From: Bacteroidota bacterium | GTDB taxonomy: Bacteria; Bacteroidota; Bacteroidia; Palsa-948 | DNA length: 37,779 nucleotides | Reading direction: 5' to 3' | Assembly: GCA_016213435.1 (NCBI GenBank) | Contig: JACRAL010000140.1 | Span: forward strand, 1-37,779 | Part shown: in pieces, positions 31,202-37,779 of the stretch | Layout of the letters: each line of letters begins with the position of its first letter | How positions within the stretch are numbered: position 1 is the first letter of the stretch | The notes under the pieces: model-generated | What the model was told of the DNA's origin: nothing | What the model saw: only the letters and a program-made list of their open reading frames with translations | Database searches by the model: none | Position numbers and translations under genes: made by a program

Positions 31202-31510
31202 ATGGCGCTTAAAAAACAATTTTTAAAAACCAAAGCTGTTTGTAAGGTTACATTTACATTACCCGCAGAAGCTGTTATATCGGCTAATTCAGTACATCTT
31301 GTAGGTGATTTTAATGATTGGAGTTATACTGCTACACCCATGAAACGGGCAAAAGACGGATCTTGCTCTGCAACGCTTGAATTGCATACCGGCAAAGAAT
31401 ATCAGTTCCGTTACCTTTTGGATGGCGCCCGCTGGGAAAACGATTGGGATGCGGATAAATATGTGGCTACAGCATTTGGCGATTCCGAAAATTCGATTAT
31501 TATTCTTTGA
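31202..31510 (+). CDS. Stand-alone CBM48 / isoamylase N-terminal-like protein
   Basis: A 102-residue protein consisting of one early-set (CBM48/AMPK-beta-like) glycogen-binding domain: VHLVGDFNDWSYTATPMKR (about residues 35-53) with the conserved Asp-Trp pair, and EYQFRYLLDGARWENDWDADKY (about 62-83). No catalytic domain is attached. Such stand-alone domains in Bacteroidota probably bind alpha-glucans or regulate a partner. It has its own promoter and a terminator before pyk. Confidence 0.88.
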   Translation: MALKKQFLKTKAVCKVTFTLPAEAVISANSVHLVGDFNDWSYTATPMKRAKDGSCSATLELHTGKEYQFRYLLDGARWENDWDADKYVATAFGDSENSIIIL

Positions 31511-31531
31511 GTAATTAGTATTTCAGAAAAA

Positions 31532-31567
31532 ACAAAAGCCGCATTTATACGGCTTTTGTTTTTTTGT
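31532..31567 (+). terminator. Rho-independent terminator between CBM48 gene and pyk
   Basis: ACAAAAGCCG (31532-31541) pairs with CGGCTTTTGT (31550-31559), an 8-nt loop between, followed by a T-run. It is a strong intrinsic terminator. Confidence 0.88.
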
Positions 31568-31597
31568 TGATTTTTATTGCTTTTTCCTATACTTTTG
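31563..31597 (+). promoter_or_regulatory. Bacteroidota-type promoter of pyk
   Basis: TTTG (31563-31566) or TTG (31567-31569) and TACTTTTG (31590-31597). The -33 box is part of the T-run of the preceding terminator. It supports a pyk start at 31630 rather than 31564. Confidence 0.55.
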
Positions 31598-31629
31598 ATA
31601 ATTTTACAATGCACTTTAAATCCAACATT

Positions 31630-33054
31630 ATGAATGTAACTTCAAGAACCAAAATTATTGCAACAATGGGGCCTGCTTCTGCGCCTAAGGAAATATTACG
31701 GGAAATGTTCCTGGCCGGCCTAAATATATGCCGGTTAAATTTTTCTCACAGTTCATACGACGAGCACCTGAAAATTATTAATACCATACGGGAACTTAAC
31801 CAGGAACTGGGTACGTGTGTTGCAATTCTTGCCGATTTGCAGGGTCCGAAATTAAGGATCGGCGAAGTGGAAAATAATGCCGTGCAATTGACAGAAGGGA
31901 AAGAGATCCTGTTTGTGAATGAAAAATGTATAGGGACAGCACAAAGGGTTTATATGACCTATCAGGAATTTCCGAATGACGTTAAAGCCGGAGAATTTAT
32001 TCTTATTGACGATGGCAAGCTGAAATTACAGGTTATTGAGACAAACAGAAAAGATACGGTTAAAGCGAAAGTTATATATGGCGGTATACTTTCATCAAAG
32101 AAAGGCGTGAATCTTCCCAATACCAAAGTTTCGCTGCCAAGCCTCACGGAGAAAGATATTAAGGACGCCAATTTTGCCATAGATAACGATGTGGACTGGA
32201 TTGCGCTTTCTTTTGTAAGGACTGCAACAGATATTGTAGATATTAAAGAAATTATCAAACACAAAAAGAAAAACACTTCGGTGATTGCAAAAATTGAAAA
32301 ACCCGAAGCGCTGAAAGAAATTGACAATATTATTGATCTTACGGACGGTATCATGGTTGCCCGCGGCGACCTTGGCGTAGAAGTTTCTTTTGAGCAGGTT
32401 CCTTTGATTCAGAAGCATCTTGTTCAGAAATGCCTGAAGGCTTCGAAACCGGTTATTATTGCCACCCAGATGATGGAAAGCATGATTACCAATTTCCGTC
32501 CTACGCGCGCTGAAGCCACCGATGTAGCAAATGCTGTGATTGACGGCGCAGATTGTTTGATGCTGAGCGGTGAAACCTCTACAGGTAAGTATCCGGCCGG
32601 CGTTATCGAAGCCATGCATAATATAATCGGATATACCGAACAGCAGGGATATTGCTATTACAGATCACACCCTCCCGTGGAATTCAACCGCACAATCCTT
32701 ACGGATTCGATCTGTCATACGGCGTGCAAACTTGCAGAACAATCGAATGCCAAAGCAATCATTACGTTTTCCAATGCAGACAATGCCGCTTTTAAAATTG
32801 CCGGTTACAGGCCCAATGCAGACATATATTTCTTTACGAACCATAAAGAAATTGTAAACAGAATGTCGCTGATATGGGGTATCAAGGCATTTTATTTTGA
32901 TAAAAACGATACCATAGACCAGGCGATTGAGTATACTATAAATTTTCTTAAAGAAAAGGGTTTGATTTCAGCAGATGATATGGTGGTACACGTTGCAAGC
33001 ACTCCATTTCATAAGAACGACAGGGCGAATATGCTGAAGTTGACATATGTGTAA
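31630..33054 (+). CDS. pyk: Pyruvate kinase
   Basis: Converts phosphoenolpyruvate and ADP to pyruvate and ATP. The frame is open from 31564, but the promoter and terminator occupy that stretch, and the conserved N-terminus (NVTSRTKIIATMGPAS) begins at the ATG at 31630, giving 474 residues, normal for the family. Signatures are NICRLNFSH, VDWIALSFVR, VIAKIEKPEALKEID (catalytic Lys and Glu), GIMVARGDLGVEV (Mg site), IIATQMMESMI and MLSGETSTGKYP. The C-terminal allosteric-like domain is short and regular. No Shine-Dalgarno is present. Confidence 0.96.
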   Translation: MNVTSRTKIIATMGPASAPKEILREMFLAGLNICRLNFSHSSYDEHLKIINTIRELNQELGTCVAILADLQGPKLRIGEVENNAVQLTEGKEILFVNEKCIGTAQRVYMTYQEFPNDVKAGEFILIDDGKLKLQVIETNRKDTVKAKVIYGGILSSKKGVNLPNTKVSLPSLTEKDIKDANFAIDNDVDWIALSFVRTATDIVDIKEIIKHKKKNTSVIAKIEKPEALKEIDNIIDLTDGIMVARGDLGVEVSFEQVPLIQKHLVQKCLKASKPVIIATQMMESMITNFRPTRAEATDVANAVIDGADCLMLSGETSTGKYPAGVIEAMHNIIGYTEQQGYCYYRSHPPVEFNRTILTDSICHTACKLAEQSNAKAIITFSNADNAAFKIAGYRPNADIYFFTNHKEIVNRMSLIWGIKAFYFDKNDTIDQAIEYTINFLKEKGLISADDMVVHVASTPFHKNDRANMLKLTYV

Positions 33055-33068
33055 AATGCATACCTGAA

Positions 33069-33098
33069 TTTGATATTTGAATTTTAATATTATTTTTG
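33069..33098 (+). promoter_or_regulatory. Bacteroidota-type promoter of the universal stress protein gene
   Basis: TTTG (33069-33072) and TATTTTTG (33091-33098), 18-bp spacer. The predicted transcript starts near 33105, about 24 nt before the ATG at 33129. Confidence 0.6.
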
Positions 33099-33128
33099 CA
33101 GGTATAAACATTGAAAATTAAAAAAGAT

Positions 33129-33974
33129 ATGAAGACAATTATTGTTCCGATTGATTTTTCAGAATATTCCCTTAAGGGTTTGCAACTGGCTGTCCTTTTT
33201 GCAAAAAAAATAAAAGCAAATATCGAGATGGTTTATGTGCAAAAGAAAACCGGTGAATATTTTCCAAGCATTAGAGAACAGCAGCTTAAATGGGCGTCTG
33301 AAAAATTTGAAGAGATTAAAAAGAAATATTGCGGCCAGTTGCACAGGAAAAATAAATTGGATTATATCATCAAGCATGGGAAAGTGCATCAGGAAGTGGT
33401 TCACCAGGCCCAATCCTATAAAGATTCCATGATTATTACGTCCACGCATGGCGTTTCCGGTTTTGATGAAATCTTTCTCGGAAGTAATGCCACCAAAATA
33501 ATTGCGTTGAGCGACAGGCCGGTGATTACTATTAATATTGGCAATTGCCCGGTAAATATTTATAAAATTGTGATGCCGATAGACCATACAAAAGAAACCC
33601 GGCAGAAAGTGAATTTTACGATTGAAATAGCCAAAGCATTCCATGCCGAGATACATGTTGTCCCTGTTATTGCATCAAGGCAGGATGACCTTTCCAAAAA
33701 GGCAGAAACGTATGCAAAACAGGTCTGCGCGATCCTTGAAAAAGAAAAGATACAGTATAAATATAAAATGTTATGCGGGAAAAATGTTCCGGATATGGTA
33801 ATTAAATACGCTGAACATAAAAAAGCCGACCTTATTTCCATAATGTCTGAACAAACGCCCAGCATTTCAAGCCTGTTGCTCGGATCACAGGCAGAATTAG
33901 TCCTGACAAAATCCAAAATCCCTGTTCTGACAATCACGCCCAAGGATTTATACATGACTGTAAGATCGTATTAG
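33129..33974 (+). CDS. Universal stress protein, two UspA domains
   Basis: The ATG at 33129 starts directly with MKTIIVPIDFSEYSLKGLQ, the usual UspA N-terminus, so it is preferred over an upstream TTG at 33111; the product has 281 residues. Domain 1 covers about residues 1-145 and includes the ATP-type glycine pattern STHGVSGFDEIFLGSNAT. Domain 2 (about 146-275) begins IVMPIDHTKETRQK and ends with a more degenerate loop SISSLLLGSQAELVL. Tandem Usp proteins help cells survive starvation, redox or oxygen stress. No clear terminator follows. Confidence 0.93.
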   Translation: MKTIIVPIDFSEYSLKGLQLAVLFAKKIKANIEMVYVQKKTGEYFPSIREQQLKWASEKFEEIKKKYCGQLHRKNKLDYIIKHGKVHQEVVHQAQSYKDSMIITSTHGVSGFDEIFLGSNATKIIALSDRPVITINIGNCPVNIYKIVMPIDHTKETRQKVNFTIEIAKAFHAEIHVVPVIASRQDDLSKKAETYAKQVCAILEKEKIQYKYKMLCGKNVPDMVIKYAEHKKADLISIMSEQTPSISSLLLGSQAELVLTKSKIPVLTITPKDLYMTVRSY

Positions 33975-34321
33975 CACCTTATCTTTCAAATTTGTGTATA
34001 TATTTCGGCAGGCTCAATATAAATTTTAGTAAAAATATTTTGTCTTAAGTTGAAGGGTTAAGCAGTTGGTTTGGTAAGTTGTTATTAGTCATCAGTCATC
34101 AGCCATTAAAATATCGGATTATATTATCCTATTGACCAATGACTATTGACTAAACCAGTTGCCCTGACTAAAAACTATTGACCTGTATGGTTGTGGTTTG
34201 TCCATGTTAGGATATCGGGAATACCATATTAGTAAAGTTTTTTTTTAAAATACAGTAAATATTTTTCCCGGGCCCGCGTCCAAATCGTGGGCTTTATGAT
34301 AAATATTAGAAGTTTTCGGAT
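33975..34321. other. 347-bp non-coding region before the lipoprotein genes
   Basis: No gene was found. It holds heptamers (AGTCATC twice plus AGCCATT at 34087-34107; TATTGAC/CAATGAC/TATTGAC at 34130-34150) and a GC-rich hairpin GCCCGCG/CGTGGGC (34272-34292, one G-T pair) 30 bp before the lipoprotein start. No TAnnTTTG promoter was recognised. Confidence 0.6.
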
Positions 34322-34879
34322 ATGAAATTATTTATTTGGATTGTTTCTGTTTTGGGCCTGATGTTTTTTGCATCCTGCCAAAATAAAAATATTGAACAAA
34401 AGATTGCTCAAACAGACAGTTTGCTGAGTGTCGTTGCAAGAGTTAAAGAAAAAATCAAAAATACGGAATTCGACGAATACGAGATCATCTATACAAAAGT
34501 TAAAACAATTGACGGATGTTTTAAAAAACTCACAGCGGATTTTCCGAAAGACCAGGATTTCAGAAACAAATTTGCCATGTACAGTTCTATTGAAAAAACA
34601 TATAAAAGAATATTCTATAATTATAATAAACTGAAAGAAGATATTCCTTTTACAGAGAAGCAGTTTAATGATCTAAAAAGCGACCTTCAGAGCGGCGCGC
34701 TGAAAGATGAAACTAAAATTAATACGTATTATAATCAGGAAAAAAATGTTACAGAAAGACTAAAAAATAATCTGGATGAAATTCTCGGAGACGCTGCAGA
34801 TCAGAAAGAGCTTTATGAAAAGGTAAAGGAAGATGTTGAAAAATTTGCCGAAGCGTTACAAGCAAAGAACCAGAAATAA
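34322..34879 (+). CDS. Small coiled-coil lipoprotein
   Basis: A 185-residue lipoprotein. A hydrophobic signal segment (residues 1-18) ends in the lipobox FASC, with Cys19 as the lipidation site, followed by QNKN. The mature part is charged and helical, probably a coiled coil (residues about 25-180). There is no recognised catalytic domain. The next gene begins 2 bp after its stop, so the pair is an operon of envelope proteins. Confidence 0.75.
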   Translation: MKLFIWIVSVLGLMFFASCQNKNIEQKIAQTDSLLSVVARVKEKIKNTEFDEYEIIYTKVKTIDGCFKKLTADFPKDQDFRNKFAMYSSIEKTYKRIFYNYNKLKEDIPFTEKQFNDLKSDLQSGALKDETKINTYYNQEKNVTERLKNNLDEILGDAADQKELYEKVKEDVEKFAEALQAKNQK

Positions 34880-34881
34880 TA

Positions 34882-36705
34882 ATGCACAGATATTTAATCT
34901 TACTGTTATTTTTTATCACAGGAGCAGCCTGTTCCCAGGAATCAGCCTCTAACAGCCAGCTTGCGCTTATATATTTTCAGAACAAAGATTTCGAAAAGGC
35001 TGCTGTTTTCTATAAAGAACTTTTTGAAGAATCGAATGCCAAAGTATATTTTGATTATTATATAAAATGCCTTATTGAACTTGGCGATTTTGATACAGCA
35101 GAAAAATATATCCGGAAGCAGATCAAGAAATCAGGAAACACATTGCTTTACACGATTGAGATGGGTTCTCTGTATAAGCAGGCAAACAAGCCGGATAAAG
35201 CTACCGAACTGTACGAAACGGTTATAAAAAAAATGACCGCCGACCAGAACGAGATCATCCAACTTGCAAATAATTTTTTAACAAAACAGGAATTTGAGTG
35301 GGCTGAGAAAGTGTATCTGCAGGCAAAAAAACTCCTGAAAGAATATTACACATTCAGCTTTGAGCTGGCAAATGTTTATTATTTTCAGCGCAATTACACC
35401 AGAATGATTGATGAGTATCTCGACCTGCTGGATGAAAGCGAAGGGTATATTCAGAGTGTGCAGAACCGCCTTCAGAACCAGGTTTACGACAATATAGAGA
35501 ATAATGTGAACGACCTGCTGAAAAGCTGCCTGCTGAAAAGGATTCAGAAACATCCGGATAAGACGATATTCAGCGATCTCCTGATCTGGCTGTATGTCCA
35601 GGAAAAAGAGTTTGAAAATGCCTTCAACCAGTCGAAAGCGCTTGACAAAAGAAATAAAGAGGGCGGAGACCGCCTGATGGCATTGGGAAATATTGCCGCT
35701 TCGAACCAGGCCTATGATGTTGCGATAAATTGTTACAAATATGTTATTGATAAAGGGCCTGACAAAGAATTTTACATTTCCGCAAAAAGCGATTACCTGA
35801 GCGTGTTATACCAGAAGATCGTGAATACCGCAGAGTATTCGGTAAATGAACTCTCCGAATTGGAATCTACATACATAAGCACTTTGAGTGAACTAGGAGA
35901 AAATACAAATACATTCACGCTGATATACAATCTTGCGCATATACAGGCATTTTATCTGAGCAAGGCCGATACTGCGATTAATATGCTTGAGAAAACATTA
36001 AAGGCAAATATTTTAAAACCGAGCCAGGTTGCCGAATGTAAAACAGAACTTGCCGATATATTGCTGTTTGCCGATGATCCATGGCAGGCCACCCTCTATT
36101 ATGCACAGGTCGAAAAAGCCAATAAAGATATGCCCATAGGCCATGAAGCAAAATTCAAAAAAGCAAAGCTTGCCTATTTTATGGGCGATTTCAAATGGGC
36201 GCAGGCGCAACTGGATGTGTTAAAAGCAAGCACTTCGAAACTTATCGCCAATGATGCTTTGGATCTTGCGCTATTGATCAGCGAAAATACAGATCTTGAT
36301 TTTGATACCGCCGATGTGGCAATGAGGCTTTTTGGAAATGCCGACTACCTGTTTTATCAGAACCAGGATACAGCAGCTTTGCGAACCCTTGATTGTATTA
36401 TTGAGAAATTTTCCAGCCATCCGCTGGCCGATGAGATTCTTCATAAGAAATACGAGATCATGTATAAGGAGAAAAAATTTCAGAATGCCGCCGCCTTTCT
36501 GCAAAATATTATTGATAAATTTCCTGAGGATATTCTTGCCGACCGTGCCTTATATAAACTTGCAGAATTGAATGAACTAAAACTGGGCGATTCTGAAAAA
36601 GCCAAAGAACTTTATAAAAATTTAATGACAAAATATCCCGGAAGCATTTATGTGGCAGAAGCCCGGAAACATTACAGGAAGCTGAGAGGGGATAATATTG
36701 AGTGA
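34882..36705 (+). CDS. TPR-repeat lipoprotein
   Basis: A 607-residue envelope protein. The signal peptide ends GAACSQ, a lipobox with Cys17. The rest is a long array of tetratricopeptide-like repeats, for example residues 25-55 (ALIYFQNKDFEKAAVFYKELF), 60-90 and 95-125, and again near the C-terminus (residues about 495-600, ALYKLAELNELKLGDSEKAKELYKNL). TPR arrays bind protein partners. It is encoded just upstream of ruvC, a gene order I recall from other Bacteroidota, but it has no known functional link with RuvC. It is 2 bp from the upstream lipoprotein gene. Confidence 0.85.
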   Translation: MHRYLILLLFFITGAACSQESASNSQLALIYFQNKDFEKAAVFYKELFEESNAKVYFDYYIKCLIELGDFDTAEKYIRKQIKKSGNTLLYTIEMGSLYKQANKPDKATELYETVIKKMTADQNEIIQLANNFLTKQEFEWAEKVYLQAKKLLKEYYTFSFELANVYYFQRNYTRMIDEYLDLLDESEGYIQSVQNRLQNQVYDNIENNVNDLLKSCLLKRIQKHPDKTIFSDLLIWLYVQEKEFENAFNQSKALDKRNKEGGDRLMALGNIAASNQAYDVAINCYKYVIDKGPDKEFYISAKSDYLSVLYQKIVNTAEYSVNELSELESTYISTLSELGENTNTFTLIYNLAHIQAFYLSKADTAINMLEKTLKANILKPSQVAECKTELADILLFADDPWQATLYYAQVEKANKDMPIGHEAKFKKAKLAYFMGDFKWAQAQLDVLKASTSKLIANDALDLALLISENTDLDFDTADVAMRLFGNADYLFYQNQDTAALRTLDCIIEKFSSHPLADEILHKKYEIMYKEKKFQNAAAFLQNIIDKFPEDILADRALYKLAELNELKLGDSEKAKELYKNLMTKYPGSIYVAEARKHYRKLRGDNIE

Positions 36706-36785
36706 GTTTGAAAGTTTGACACTTCGACTGCGCTCAGTGGAGCAGTTTGAGGTTTGAATAATTCTAACGCAATTAAAAATTCAGA

Positions 36786-37343
36786 ATGCCGGATCAGGAC
36801 AAAATCATATTAGGCATTGACCCGGGCACTACCATTATGGGATATGGCGTATTGCATATTAAGGGTAGGAAAATGATATTGCTCACGGCAGGCGTCATAG
36901 AACTTCATAAAATTAACGACCATTTTACAAAACTGAAAAGAATTTTCGACCGGGTTGTTCAGTTGATCGATGAATACAAACCCGATGAACTGGCCATAGA
37001 AGCCCCGTTTTACGGTAAAAATGTTCAGTCAATGTTAAAGCTGGGCCGCGCCCAGGGCGTTGCTATTTCAGCAGCATTATCGCGTATGATTCCTATTTTT
37101 GAATATGCACCGCGTAAAATAAAAATGGCGATCACCGGCAATGGCAATGCATCGAAAGAGCAGGTGGCGGCGATGCTTCAGAAGATACTTCAGATAAAAG
37201 AAATGCCTGCCAAATTAGATGCTACCGATGGATTGGCTGCCGCTGTATGCCATCATTTTCAGAATGCAACGCCTTTGCCGGCAGGCAAGACTTACAACAG
37301 TTGGAAAGATTTTATCAGTAAGAATCCGGGCAGGGTAAAATAA
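36786..37343 (+). CDS. ruvC: Crossover junction endodeoxyribonuclease RuvC
   Basis: A 185-residue Holliday-junction resolvase. The four catalytic acidic residues are in view: [14 protein letters not shown] (Asp11), [10 protein letters not shown] (Glu about 71), and the C-terminal [15 protein letters not shown] (Asp pair about 143-146). [20 protein letters not shown] is the family's DNA-binding loop. Length is normal for Bacteroidota. Near the C-terminus the coding sequence contains TTGCCGGCAGGCA, 12-13 bases in common with the intergenic palindrome at 12041-12056, encoding LPAGK; this may be a third translated copy, but the match is short. Confidence 0.96.
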   Translation: MPDQDKIILGIDPGTTIMGYGVLHIKGRKMILLTAGVIELHKINDHFTKLKRIFDRVVQLIDEYKPDELAIEAPFYGKNVQSMLKLGRAQGVAISAALSRMIPIFEYAPRKIKMAITGNGNASKEQVAAMLQKILQIKEMPAKLDATDGLAAAVCHHFQNATPLPAGKTYNSWKDFISKNPGRVK

Positions 37344-37400
37344 ACCTTGTATTTCTTTTGATTATTAGATAAAGCTTTCTATTTTTGTAACTCAATTTTT

Positions 37401-37464
37401 TGGGGTGCAGCCCCGCCCGGTTCATTGCGTCCCGACTATTGTCGGGAAGACCGCAAGTTCATTG
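37401..37464 (+). pseudogene. Truncated tRNA-Pro-like sequence
   Basis: Aligned by eye without gaps to the tRNA-Pro 22 bp downstream, positions 37402-37429 match the acceptor 5' strand and D-arm well (GGGGTG, then GCCCGG-T/C-TCAT-T/C-GCG). The anticodon arm is replaced by TCCCGAC-TATT-GTCGGGA (37430-37447), a near copy of the palindrome inserted in hdrA. The T-arm is only begun (CGCAAGTTC) and the 3' acceptor strand is absent, so it cannot fold as a tRNA. A 7-bp direct repeat, TTCATTG (37421-37427 and 37458-37464), flanks the replaced arm. Confidence 0.6.
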
Positions 37465-37485
37465 AAAAATTATTGATTTATATTA

Positions 37486-37564
37486 CGGGGTGTAGCGTAG
37501 CCCGGCTCATCGCGCCTGCTTTGGGAGCAGGAGATCGCAGGTTCGAATCCTGCCACCCCGACCA
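37486..37564 (+). tRNA. tRNA-Pro (anticodon TGG)
   Basis: The acceptor stem CGGGGTG/CACCCCG pairs fully. The D-arm is AGCGTAGCCCGGCTCATCGC, and the anticodon stem-loop is CCTGC-TTTGGGA-GCAGG with anticodon TGG at the loop centre. The T-arm is CAGG-TTCGAAT-CCTG. The CCA end is encoded (37562-37564). It reads proline codons. Confidence 0.96.
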
Positions 37565-37649
37565 CTTCTCTGAAAAAATCAAAATCTTAGTTTTAACATA
37601 GTTTTATCTTTTTTTATTTTGCAAGAAAATCACTACCTCTGGAAAAAAC

Positions 37650-37779
37650 GGACAAATTGACCACCTCACGGTGGAGTAAATTGACCACCCTCTTAGCCGG
37701 GAGAAATTGACCCGCAAAAAAGTGACATAAAAATTCTTAAGCCGGAGAAAACTGACCCCCTTTCGGCCGGAGTAAATTG
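37650..37779. mobile_element. Partial end of an IS21-like element (multiple terminal repeats)
   Basis: Five related copies of a unit like CCGGAGTAAATTGACCCCC occur near 37650-37664, 37672-37689, 37698-37713, 37742-37760 and 37767-37779 (cut by the window edge). Multiple repeats of this kind, with AAATTGACC cores, are typical of IS21-family ends. No transposase is in the window, so the family is inferred from the repeats alone. Confidence 0.5.

Noticed and set aside
31564-31629. Upstream start for pyruvate kinase, adding 22 residues
   Set aside because: The stretch contains the preceding terminator's T-run and the TACTTTTG promoter element, and the conserved N-terminus begins at the ATG at 31630.
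33111-33128. TTG start for the universal stress protein
   Set aside because: The ATG at 33129 begins exactly with the UspA MKTIIVPIDFS N-terminus and suits the promoter at 33069-33098.
36719-36741. CTTCGACTGCGCTCAGTG before ruvC as a regulatory palindrome
   Set aside because: It resembles a common dispersed intergenic word and has only 4-bp arms here.

Overview
The window (about 37.8 kb, AT-rich) looks like a chromosomal segment of an anaerobic Bacteroidota (Bacteroidales-like) bacterium. Several housekeeping genes have the Bacteroidota promoter pattern (TTTG or TTG near -33, TAnnTTTG near -7) and lack Shine-Dalgarno sequences. The ruvC, TPR-lipoprotein, pyruvate kinase and malic enzyme sequences fit that phylum. 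This assignment is inferred from sequence style, not from a database search.

Layout. 1-830: a small RelE/ParE-type toxin-antitoxin pair. 834-17337 (minus strand): a long [NiFe] hydrogenase super-operon. Read 5' to 3' it holds a broken hdrC; a QmoC-like HdrC/cytochrome b membrane protein; a fusion of the N-terminal half of HdrA with NuoE; a [2Fe-2S] protein; NuoF/HydB; a regulatory block (DRTGG, CBS-HATPase, DRTGG, PHP, HATPase); a 1102-residue HoxU-like ferredoxin/HdrA protein; MvhD; a HATPase/DUF4325 pair; a 64-residue protein; MvhG; MvhA; and, after a terminator, a hydrogenase maturation protease. 17773-18489: a Crp/Fnr regulator. 18729-24975 (plus strand): the Ni-Fe maturation genes hypF-C-D-E-A-B. 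24986-26958 (minus): a secreted nucleoside-hydrolase/FmdE fusion and nikR. 27093-36705: malic enzyme, a tungsten-type aldehyde:ferredoxin oxidoreductase, a stand-alone CBM48 protein, pyruvate kinase, a universal stress protein and two lipoproteins. 36786-37779: ruvC, a degenerate tRNA-like sequence, tRNA-Pro(TGG) and the start of an IS21-like element end.

How the genes work together. MvhAG is the H2-activating module and MvhD passes electrons to HdrA. NuoF, the NuoE domain, the small [2Fe-2S] protein and the HoxU-like domain make up a complete NAD(P)H diaphorase. The QmoC-like protein could anchor the complex in the membrane and exchange electrons with the quinone pool. HdrB is absent and hdrC is frameshifted, so this is probably not a heterodisulfide reductase but an H2/NAD/ferredoxin (and possibly quinone) electron-bifurcating or confurcating machine. 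The most striking feature is that one canonical HdrA appears split in two. Its N-terminal half sits on the NuoE fusion, and its C-terminal half sits behind the HoxU-like domain of the 1102-residue protein, which also carries a second HdrA module. hypA-F and nikR supply and control nickel maturation.

A second unusual layer is non-coding. Most intergenic gaps carry tracts of 7-bp (sometimes 8-bp) quasi-tandem repeats, each gap with its own word, often next to small GC-rich palindromes. One such composite appears to have entered hdrA in frame and to be translated. Another palindrome is translated in the QmoC-like gene. Repeat units also contribute start or stop codons to neighbouring genes.
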